Assembly: GCA_003662985.1 (NCBI GenBank)
Contig: QMZD01000162.1
Location: 1-5,036 of the forward strand
Source: Archaeoglobales archaeon
GTDB lineage: Archaea; Halobacteriota; Archaeoglobi; Archaeoglobales; Archaeoglobaceae
Length of the DNA: 5,036 nt
Direction: 5' to 3'
The notes below the pieces were generated by a model. The model searched no databases, had not been told where the DNA came from, and saw only the letters and a list, made by a program, of their open reading frames with translations. Of the stretch, positions 1 to 5,036 are shown in pieces (positions within the stretch are counted from its first letter, which is position 1; each line of letters opens with the position of its first letter). Position numbers and translations under genes: made by a program.

Positions 1-237
1 TCCTGCGAAACCATGAAAACGTATCACAACTGCTTTTACGACGACTCATGCAAAGGAATCTATCATCCAATCCAGTATTACTTTGAAAAAATTAAGAAAA
101 ATAGAGGCTTGGTAAAAGGGGTAAAGGGGGTAAAGGAGGTAAAAGAGGTAAAATGGGTAAAAGGCAAGAGGGCGGAGAAGCAAAGAAAGGGAAGTGAGGG
201 AGTTGAAGGTAGTAGAGGAAAGGCTAAAGGGAAATGA
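1..237 (+). CDS. C-terminal end of an unrecognised upstream protein (partial at left edge)
   Basis: The first reading frame is open from base 1 to a TGA at 235-237, giving 78 residues, so this is probably the tail of a gene that begins outside the window. The first 35 or so residues look like real protein: they are rich in Cys, His, Tyr and Phe (for example YHNCFYDD and YHPIQYYF) and often use C-ending codons. I do not recognise the family. From about residue 37 the sequence becomes a low-complexity Val-Lys-Gly/Glu repeat encoded by a 9-bp tandem repeat, followed by a Lys/Arg/Gly/Glu-rich end. The last 44 bases overlap the start of the pelota gene in another frame. The tail may be a recent extension by repeat growth past an older stop. 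The alternative is that the real gene ends before the window and this frame is open by chance, because the purine-rich strand has few stops. No initiation codon can be assigned. Confidence 0.45.
   Translation, partial: SCETMKTYHNCFYDDSCKGIYHPIQYYFEKIKKNRGLVKGVKGVKEVKEVKWVKGKRAEKQRKGSEGVEGSRGKAKGK
111..164 (+). repeat. Six-unit 9-bp imperfect tandem repeat (GGTAAARRR type)
   Basis: Six consecutive 9-base units start at 111, 120, 129, 138, 147 and 156: GGTAAAAGG, GGTAAAGGG, GGTAAAGGA, GGTAAAAGA, GGTAAAATG, GGTAAAAGG. All six share GGTAAA, with changes confined to the last three bases. The unit length is a multiple of three, so copy-number changes would keep the reading frame; in the open frame it encodes Val-Lys-Gly/Glu/Trp. 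Two units also create Shine-Dalgarno-like strings (GGAGGT at 135-140 and GAGGT at 145-149). The tract lies within a longer stretch, to about 245, whose plus strand is almost free of C. Confidence 0.9.
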
Positions 238-1237
238 GGGGGAGATCAAACTTATTCCAGAAAATCTTGACGACATCTGGCATTTGAAGCACATAATCGA
301 ACCTGGAGACGTTGTGTTTGCCCTCACAAAGAGGATAAGCGAGAGCAGCGATAAGCTCAGGAGTGACAAGGAAAAGATCACCGTTAGGCTTGGAATTAGA
401 GTTGAGAAGGTTGAATTTCATAGATTTGCAAACAGACTGAGGGTTTCAGGATTGATAGTTGCCGGAATCGAGGATTCTGGACATCACACGCTGAACCTCT
501 CCGTTGGGACAGAGGTTAGTGTCATAAAGGAGCGATGGAGAGATGAGCAGCTTAATAGAATCAAGAGAGCGATAGAGGCAGCAAGGAGGCCTGAAGTCGT
601 TATCGTGGTAATAGAGGAGGGTGAAGCAACCATAGGGGTTTTGAGAGAATGGGGAGTTGAGGAGATTGCAAGCATAACGAGAAGCTATGGAAAGGGGATG
701 GGAGATTACCGAAAGGAGTTTTTTGGGGAGATCTTATCCACCTTAAAAAACCTTGATTTTAGATATGCTGTTATTGCTGGCCCTGGGTTTGCAAAGGAGG
801 ATTTCATAAAATTCGTAAGAGAAAGAGAAGCTGAGCTGTCAAAGAAGCTGATTAAAGCGGATGTGTCCTCAACGGGCAGACGGGGATTTGTTGAGGTTTT
901 GAGAAGAGGGGTTGTAACGAGGATTGTTGGAGAGCTAAGGCTTGCTGAAGAAGCAGAATACATCGAGAAGCTCCTCGGCGAGATAGCAAAGAATGGCAAC
1001 GCAGCTTATGGATTGAATGAAGTTGAGAAAGCCCTGAATTATGGAGCAATAGATGTATTGCTTATAACGGATGAGTTTTTGATGAAAGAAAGGGAGAAGT
1101 GGGATGTAGATTCTTTACTCGAAGATGTTGAAAAGGGTAACGGGAAAGTTGTGATTATGAGTTCAGAATTCGAACCGGGAAAACAGCTGAACTCTTTGGG
1201 CGGGATTGCAGCCCTTTTGAGATTCCCCATACGATAG
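194..1237 (+). CDS. pelA: Pelota homolog, ribosome-rescue / mRNA surveillance factor (aPelota, Dom34 family)
   Basis: This 347-residue protein has the full length and architecture of archaeal pelota, the paralogue of release factor aRF1. With aEF1A-GTP and ABCE1 it binds ribosomes stalled with an empty A site and promotes subunit splitting. Visible landmarks are PENLDDIWHL (22-31) in the N-terminal Sm-like domain (about 1-130), GPGFAKEDF (196-204) in the central domain (about 133-255), and AYGLNEVEKAL (271-281), YGAIDVLL (283-290) and SSEFEPGKQLNSLGGIAALL (323-342) in the C-terminal domain (about 260-347). As expected for pelota and unlike aRF1, there is no GGQ or NIKS motif. The GTG at 194 is the only reasonable start: the frame opens after a TAA at 158-160, and no ATG or GTG precedes it. 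No strong Shine-Dalgarno sequence precedes it, and it overlaps the upstream open frame. It may therefore be translated by coupling or from the purine-rich leader. Confidence 0.97.
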   Translation: MRELKVVEERLKGNEGEIKLIPENLDDIWHLKHIIEPGDVVFALTKRISESSDKLRSDKEKITVRLGIRVEKVEFHRFANRLRVSGLIVAGIEDSGHHTLNLSVGTEVSVIKERWRDEQLNRIKRAIEAARRPEVVIVVIEEGEATIGVLREWGVEEIASITRSYGKGMGDYRKEFFGEILSTLKNLDFRYAVIAGPGFAKEDFIKFVREREAELSKKLIKADVSSTGRRGFVEVLRRGVVTRIVGELRLAEEAEYIEKLLGEIAKNGNAAYGLNEVEKALNYGAIDVLLITDEFLMKEREKWDVDSLLEDVEKGNGKVVIMSSEFEPGKQLNSLGGIAALLRFPIR

Positions 1238-1249
1238 ATTCGATCTATC
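1233..1249. terminator. Short hairpin at the convergent gene junction, possible bidirectional terminator
   Basis: GATAGAT and ATCTATC form a perfect 7-bp stem around a TCG loop. The element begins two bases before the pelota stop codon (TAG at 1235-1237) and lies in the 38-base gap between two convergent genes. The stem is A/T-rich and neither side has a real T-run, although archaeal terminators usually depend on oligo-T. Its placement suggests a role in ending or stabilising transcripts, but the structural evidence is weak. Confidence 0.3.
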
Positions 1250-1275
1250 TTAGCATCTGGTCTTAACATCCAATC

Positions 1276-1908
1276 TCAGTACCTTATTAAACTTCTTCCA
1301 TCACAAACAACGTAGCTCCCATCTTTAATTCCATAGTACTTGTTCTTTTCTTTCAAAGGAATTAAGACCTCATTTTTTGCATCTTCAATCCTCTTAATCC
1401 TTCTTACCGAAGTAATGCTAAAGTTTTCCAACCTCACCGCAAGAATTTCTCCATCTTCAATCTCCTCACAATCTTTGTCGTACAGGATTGCTTCCATCAG
1501 GTTATAGCAGCCTTCTCCCTTTTCCACGAAAATTTCCCCGTACAAAAGCTCTTGCAGGATTGAACTGAAAAAATACCAGTCCTCTTCGACGAGTCTCTGC
1601 CTTGGAAATCTGCTTAAAGTGACGATGACATCCTCTGCAAATTTCTTATCGTGTATCAACCAGCAATCCATGCAGCTCCAGATGGGTTTGCCTTCAGATG
1701 TGAGCTTAATTTCACCACCCATGTCGTAGTTAAGGCAGGGATAGAAGGGGCAGTAGCAGAAGGTGCAGTCTTGGCCAGAGAAATGGCATGGATAGTATTT
1801 GCATTCAAAAGATGGACCATACACACCTTCAAAAGCAGAAAAGAGATCTATGAGGGTTCTCTCCCTGAGATTTTCTTTGCCTGCATTTTCCAATTCACTC
1901 ATTCCCAT
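1276..1908 (-). CDS. Cysteine-rich small-domain protein (PF04071-like) with an unrecognised C-terminal half
   Basis: This is a 210-residue protein if it starts at the ATG at 1908. That ATG shares one base with the stop of the upstream DUF89 gene (TGATG), an arrangement typical of translational coupling. The frame extends 40 codons further upstream, but that part lies inside the DUF89 gene. ATG at 1902 is a close alternative. The N-terminal half holds eight cysteines at 36, 41, 48, 51, 53, 58, 79 and 82 with the signature ECKYYPCHF, CTFCYCPFYPC and WSCMDCWLIH. This matches my memory of the archaeal cysteine-rich small domain, a presumed zinc or iron-sulfur binding module often found near or fused to cobamide-salvage genes in methanogens. 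Residues about 95-210 (SRFPRQR, acidic loops, end at SLIRY) are not a family I recognise. No signal peptide or membrane segment is seen. The function is unknown; operon context links it to the DUF89 enzyme. Confidence 0.88.
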   Translation of the reverse strand: MGMSELENAGKENLRERTLIDLFSAFEGVYGPSFECKYYPCHFSGQDCTFCYCPFYPCLNYDMGGEIKLTSEGKPIWSCMDCWLIHDKKFAEDVIVTLSRFPRQRLVEEDWYFFSSILQELLYGEIFVEKGEGCYNLMEAILYDKDCEEIEDGEILAVRLENFSITSVRRIKRIEDAKNEVLIPLKEKNKYYGIKDGSYVVCDGRSLIRY

Positions 1909-2777
1909 CACGATTGGGATTTTAACATGGCAACCATGTCCCCAACTTCCACACCGATAGATTTTGCCACCGGTTCGCATTTTGCTGTCAGAAGAAACGC
2001 AATTGGCAGATCCGATTCTGAAAGACATTCGTAGTTCGCCATTCCCTTAGCAATTATTATATCTGCCTCATAAATTCTCTTTTTCGTCACTTCTGGAAGT
2101 TCTGGTTCGAATATTCCTATGGCTCCCTTACCATTTGTCAGAATTTCGTCTGCAACCTCATCAACTCCCGCAAATATTGCGTCCTCATACGTTGCATCGC
2201 TTATTATCGGTCTCCCTCTCACCACTACCGTAAGCCTCTCACAGATCTTTTTGATTTTTTCCATGAAGAGCCTATCCACGACTATCTCTCCGGAATTGTC
2301 AGTTAGATAAACTACTTTCCCCTTGCACTTTTCCCTTATCACATCGAGGTCATCGATCTTCAGTTTTTCATTGAATTTCTCACGAAAGTAGTCAAAAAAG
2401 CTGGAATCGCTGACTTCATGCCCCATCACTCCATAGTCGAAGGTGTTCGCGATTATGGATGCTTTGGCAGCAGCCTTAAAGGTATCATCGCTTCCCTCAA
2501 TCACTTTACTTATCTCGGACAAGTACTCCATCGTTATCCTGTTGGCGTAATCCTTCAGCTCTTTGTATGGATCCTCATCCCCAAGAACTTCGTAAACTTT
2601 GCGGTGCATTCTCGTAGCTATGATAGCATTTATCCCCTTTTTTGGATATTCTTCCGCTATTATCTTCAACGCCTCCTCAACTGCCTTGTCGATCTTTTCC
2701 TGATCATTGGTCGACAAGCTAGCTTCCATGTAAACCCTATTAAGAAGGCATGAAGGGCACCTTGGTGATATTCTCAT
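1908..2777 (-). CDS. DUF89 / ARMT1-like metal-dependent phosphatase (AF1104-type, archaeal short form)
   Basis: This 289-residue protein carries the hallmarks of the DUF89 damage-control phosphatase family, whose members use a divalent metal to hydrolyse phosphate from harmful or off-pathway phosphometabolites. An N-terminal RCPSC (C7, C10) marks the short archaeal/bacterial subfamily. Core motifs follow: ANTFDYGV (110-117), YLTDNSGE (157-164, the metal-binding Asp-Asn), RGRPIISDAT (187-196, with D194), and IIAKGMANYE (241-250, Lys244 and Asn248 probably at the phosphate site). The length is normal for the subfamily and no key residue seems missing. The natural substrate of this subfamily is not settled, so the specific role is open. 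The gene is first in a two-gene unit: its TGA overlaps the next ATG by one base. The ATG at 2777 lies directly downstream of a TATA-like box with no Shine-Dalgarno sequence, suggesting a leaderless mRNA. Confidence 0.93.
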   Translation of the reverse strand: MRISPRCPSCLLNRVYMEASLSTNDQEKIDKAVEEALKIIAEEYPKKGINAIIATRMHRKVYEVLGDEDPYKELKDYANRITMEYLSEISKVIEGSDDTFKAAAKASIIANTFDYGVMGHEVSDSSFFDYFREKFNEKLKIDDLDVIREKCKGKVVYLTDNSGEIVVDRLFMEKIKKICERLTVVVRGRPIISDATYEDAIFAGVDEVADEILTNGKGAIGIFEPELPEVTKKRIYEADIIIAKGMANYECLSESDLPIAFLLTAKCEPVAKSIGVEVGDMVAMLKSQS

Positions 2778-2798
2778 TGCTGCACATTTAAAGGGAAT

Positions 2799-2814
2799 AG
2801 ATAATAACTTTTCC
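2799..2814 (-). promoter_or_regulatory. Candidate archaeal promoter (BRE + TATA box) for the DUF89 / cysteine-rich unit
   Basis: Read on the minus strand, a purine-rich GGAAAAG (2814-2808), resembling a BRE, is followed by TTATTATCT (2807-2799). The latter lies from 30 to 22 bases before the ATG at 2777. An archaeal TATA box is centred about 26 bases before the transcription start, so transcription would begin at or next to the ATG. This agrees with the absence of a Shine-Dalgarno sequence. A second AT-rich string (TTTAAAT) lies too close to the ATG to serve a normal start. Confidence 0.6.
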
Positions 2815-2904
2815 TTTTTTGATTTATGGGATTAGAAGTAAGCCACCTTTTCGGTAATACGAAGCCAGAGTTCAGCTGCCCACAGGTTTTCCTTATACCC
2901 GAAT

Positions 2905-3666
2905 TCAGTTAATGAGTAAAACAGTATGGGAAGAAAGCAACTCATCCTCCAAAAGCCTCTCAAAAAACCTTTCATCCTTCAAAACAGCTCTTGCAGCGGA
3001 GACGAGCTTTGCACCACTTTCCAGCATCTTTTTTGCTGAATAAACATCGACAACCGAATTATTTCCTATCGTAAAGATTTCCTTTGAAATTTCTTTAACA
3101 AGTCCAAAATCCGCATTACCACCCGGTACCATGGCATCAACGTGGAGCATGAGGCATCCTGCCTCCTTCAACTCTCTAGCAAGTTTTTTGTAGTCCAAGG
3201 ATAGACCGCCCCTTATCTTTACACACGTTGGACAGACCTTAGATGTTTTCTCCACAATCGAGATCAGTTTAGGATCCTTCAATAACTCCTGTCCGCATCC
3301 TATTTCAATAAACTCGGGCTGTCTGCAGTGAGCGTTGATTTCGATTAATCCCCCATAATCACCAACAAGCTTTGCTGTTTTCAAGTAACCTTTTTCGCTG
3401 GCAGATCTCACATTTACGGCGAAGACTCCATCGTATGTCTTAATCAACCCTTCGATCTCAGCCTTTACCCCTTCGATTGGATCTTCAAAAATGAACTCTT
3501 TTCTACCCCTCTTTGCAACTTTCTTTGAAGCTTCCATGGACTCTTCATCCACACTAAAACCCCCAAGAACGACCATGCCAGCCGGAAATTTGGAGCAAAA
3601 GCTGTGATCGTTAATCCCGGCCATCGCAGAGAGGACAAGCCTGTTTCTGAATTTTATCACTTTCAT
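2905..3666 (-). CDS. Dihydrouridine-synthase-like TIM-barrel protein, archaeal NifR3-related family
   Basis: This 253-residue protein resembles the archaeal putative TIM-barrel family related to NifR3/dihydrouridine synthases. SAMAGIND (13-20) corresponds to the FMN-side motif at the barrel start. IEINAHCRQPE (108-118) followed by GCGQELL (123-129) takes the place of the N-x-GCP motif and GAGSALL of tRNA dihydrouridine synthases, with Cys114 aligning with the catalytic Cys. VKIRGG (149-154) keeps the barrel Lys/Arg, LHVDAM (174-179) keeps the His, and IGNNSV (200-205) plus SAARAVL (223-229) correspond to the phosphate-binding end. It lacks the C-terminal RNA-recruiting helical domain of full Dus enzymes, so a tRNA substrate is doubtful. 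The function is unknown; a flavin or phosphate-ligand enzyme is the safest description. It begins 36 bases after dapF, probably in the same operon, although the gap is AT-rich enough (TTAAA strings) to hold an internal promoter. Confidence 0.85.
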   Translation of the reverse strand: MKVIKFRNRLVLSAMAGINDHSFCSKFPAGMVVLGGFSVDEESMEASKKVAKRGRKEFIFEDPIEGVKAEIEGLIKTYDGVFAVNVRSASEKGYLKTAKLVGDYGGLIEINAHCRQPEFIEIGCGQELLKDPKLISIVEKTSKVCPTCVKIRGGLSLDYKKLARELKEAGCLMLHVDAMVPGGNADFGLVKEISKEIFTIGNNSVVDVYSAKKMLESGAKLVSAARAVLKDERFFERLLEDELLSSHTVLLIN

Positions 3667-3702
3667 AGCTAATTTCCAAATTTAAGTTTAATTTTCAATC
3701 CC

Positions 3703-4587
3703 TCAACCAAAGCTCTCGAATCTCAGTTCCGATAGTCTAAGCCTACCATCGAAGACCCTTGAAGCACTCCCGGTCATGTAAGCAATTTTGTCACTGAATT
3801 CGACGATTAGGTCTCCACCTTTCGTAACAACCCTCACAGGCTCCCTAACCAATCCCCGCTGAATGGAGACAAAAGCGGCAGCAACGCTTCCAGTTCCACA
3901 GCTGAGGGTTTCTTCCTCCACCCCTCTCTCATACGTTCTTATCTCTATCTCGTTCTCTGTTAGCAGACTAACGAAATTAACGTTCGTACCCTCCGGAAAG
4001 ATTTTGCTGTATCTTATTTTTCTGGCAATGGAGACGATATCGAGATTCTCAAGCTCTTCTTCACCAACAAAAATTACCACATGTGGTACGCCGGAGTTTA
4101 CCGCGTAGATTTCAAACTCCCTTCCACTCACCTCAAATTTCTCTCCCCATATCTGATTTACTCCAACCGCCGGAATCTCTTCAGCCGAGGTTTTAACCTC
4201 CCCCATGTTAACCTTAACCATGTAGCCTTCCGCTTTCTCGACCCATAGCTCGAGTACCCCGACGGGGGTTTCAACCTTAATGCTTCCGGGCTTCGCATAT
4301 CCCTCCTCAACCAGATAGCGGGAAAAGCATCTTATACCATTTCCGCACATCTCAGCCTCGCTTCCATCGCTGTTAAAGTATCTGAACCTAGCATCGGCAA
4401 TATCCGAGCTCTGAACGAACAGAGCACCATCTGCTCCAACACCAAATCTCCTATCGCATACAGCCTTAACAAATTCTGGTTTTTTCTTTTCTGGTATTAA
4501 TTCACCGTTAAATTCATCAAAAAGAACGAAATCATTCCCATTACCGTGCATTTTGACGAATTCGATGTAATTGGTCAAACTAACCAC
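3703..4587 (-). CDS. dapF: Diaminopimelate epimerase
   Basis: DapF interconverts LL- and meso-diaminopimelate in the cytoplasm, the penultimate step of lysine synthesis, by a cofactor-free two-cysteine mechanism. The 294 residues contain the expected signatures: KMHGNGNDF (12-20), FGVGADG (48-54), FNSDGSEAEMCGNGIRC (71-87) with catalytic Cys81, VNSGVPHVV (163-171), EGTNVNF (199-205), RTYERGVEEETLSCGTGS (217-234) with catalytic Cys230. The length is normal and both active-site cysteines are present. The start is uncertain: GTG at 4587 gives the form above. However, the purine-rich GGGGGTGG around that GTG would be well spaced as a ribosome site for the in-frame TTG at 4578, which would shorten the protein by three residues. 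The gene follows pyrF by 38 bases and precedes the Dus-like gene by 36, all on one strand, which suggests cotranscription. Confidence 0.97.
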   Translation of the reverse strand: MVSLTNYIEFVKMHGNGNDFVLFDEFNGELIPEKKKPEFVKAVCDRRFGVGADGALFVQSSDIADARFRYFNSDGSEAEMCGNGIRCFSRYLVEEGYAKPGSIKVETPVGVLELWVEKAEGYMVKVNMGEVKTSAEEIPAVGVNQIWGEKFEVSGREFEIYAVNSGVPHVVIFVGEEELENLDIVSIARKIRYSKIFPEGTNVNFVSLLTENEIEIRTYERGVEEETLSCGTGSVAAAFVSIQRGLVREPVRVVTKGGDLIVEFSDKIAYMTGSASRVFDGRLRLSELRFESFG

Positions 4588-4625
4588 CCCCTACCCAAGA
4601 TTGAACTAAACTCTCAACCTCAACC

Positions 4626-5036
4626 TTACTCTTTCAGCAACTCGTAGATTTTCTTTGCCTCTCTTTCAGGATTGTCCGCCATGCAAATACTCCTTCCAAC
4701 GATGATGTAGTCAGCTAATCCTTTAATATCTTCAATCCTGCCACCCTGCACTCCAACACCTGGGCAGATGATTTTCAGATCTCCAACAATTTCTCTCAGC
4801 TCTCTAACCCTTTCCGGCCTTGTAGCTGGAGCGATTATGCCATCACAGCCTATATCCCTCGCAAGCACAGCAATAGAATTCGATACTTTTTGAAGGAACT
4901 CCTCACCGCCAGGACTTGAAAGTTCTGTAACAACATAAATTTCTCCACCATATTCCCCTGCAACATCCTTTACCGCTTTCAGCGTATCGCTTCCAGCAAA
5001 ACCATGGCATATAACGGCAAAAGCTCCATTTTCAAA
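4626..5036 (-). CDS. pyrF: Orotidine-5'-phosphate decarboxylase, C-terminal part (runs off the right edge)
   Basis: The frame is open from the right window edge to a TAA at 4626, giving 136 residues of a family that is usually 205-230 long in archaea; the N-terminal third with the catalytic Asp-x-Lys-x-x-Asp signature lies outside. The enzyme converts OMP to UMP, the last step of de novo pyrimidine synthesis. Visible family features are CHGFAGSD (10-17 of the fragment), APATRPERV (69-77), the phosphate-binding PGVGVQGG (92-99) with Gln97, and DYIIVGRSI (109-117) with Arg115, matching the Gln and Arg phosphate ligands of archaeal OMP decarboxylases. The GTG codon at 4868 is internal and not a start. 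Downstream lies a 38-base gap and then dapF on the same strand, so pyrF is probably the upstream member of that operon. Confidence 0.95.
   Translation of the reverse strand, partial: FENGAFAVICHGFAGSDTLKAVKDVAGEYGGEIYVVTELSSPGGEEFLQKVSNSIAVLARDIGCDGIIAPATRPERVRELREIVGDLKIICPGVGVQGGRIEDIKGLADYIIVGRSICMADNPEREAKKIYELLKE

Noticed and set aside
1..14. Divergent minus-strand gene beginning at an ATG at 14
   Set aside because: No TATA-like box or Shine-Dalgarno sequence is found upstream of that ATG, and the opposite strand reads as an open, coding-like frame.
111..164. CRISPR-like array
   Set aside because: Units are only 9 bp and contiguous with no spacers, so this is a simple tandem repeat.
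46..381. 111-residue minus-strand open frame opposite the pelota start
   Set aside because: Its translation is a low-complexity Leu/Ser/Phe/Pro-rich antisense product of the purine-rich strand and it overlaps the well-supported pelota gene.
1909..2028. 40-codon N-terminal extension of the cysteine-rich protein
   Set aside because: It lies wholly within the DUF89 coding region in another frame; the ATG at 1908 in a TGATG junction is a far better start.
1651..2034. 127-residue plus-strand open frame
   Set aside because: It lies antisense to the cysteine-rich and DUF89 genes, which both have strong family motifs; the translation shows no recognisable motif.
2778..2904. Box C/D guide RNA or tRNA in the largest gap
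   Set aside because: A CTGA string is present but no convincing C box (RTGATGA) is paired with it, and no cloverleaf elements were seen.
4626..4868. 80-residue stand-alone gene starting at the GTG at 4868
   Set aside because: The same frame stays open to the window edge and the upstream residues (CHGFAGSD) match OMP decarboxylase, so the GTG is an internal Val codon.

Overview
The window looks like a stretch of a hyperthermophilic or thermophilic euryarchaeal chromosome, most likely from the Archaeoglobales (Archaeoglobus, Ferroglobus or Geoglobus). That placement is an inference from gene content: an archaeal pelota, an archaeal orotidine-5'-phosphate decarboxylase, a diaminopimelate epimerase, a short archaeal DUF89 protein of the AF1104 type, and an archaeal-only dihydrouridine-synthase-like TIM barrel. 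A TATA/BRE-like element lies at the distance expected for a leaderless transcript, and base composition is moderate with many AGG/AGA and ATA codons. No rRNA, tRNA, CRISPR array, insertion sequence or phage gene was seen.

Plus strand, 1-1237. The window opens inside a reading frame with no stop from base 1 to 237, probably the C-terminal end of an upstream gene. Its tail is built by six 9-bp tandem repeats (111-164) and overlaps the GTG start of the pelota gene (194-1237) by 44 bases. Pelota is the ribosome-rescue factor that recognises stalled archaeal ribosomes.

Minus strand, 1276-5036. All remaining genes run leftwards. Read in the direction of transcription they are: pyrF (C-terminal 136 residues, entering from the right edge), dapF, and a dihydrouridine-synthase-like TIM barrel, with gaps of 38 and 36 bases, likely one operon. 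After a 127-base gap there is a second unit: a DUF89 metal-dependent phosphatase-like gene and a cysteine-rich small-domain protein joined by a one-base TGATG stop/start overlap. This second unit has its own good promoter candidate (2799-2814). It converges on pelota with 38 bases between the stops, where a 7-bp hairpin is centred on 1241.

The first minus-strand unit covers housekeeping synthesis: UMP, and meso-diaminopimelate for lysine. It also contains an uncharacterised flavin-type barrel. The DUF89/cysteine-rich pair is the most interesting part functionally: tight coupling of a putative metabolite-repair phosphatase to an eight-cysteine metal-binding module whose C-terminal half I do not recognise. 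Nothing here looks like a defence system or a mobile element.
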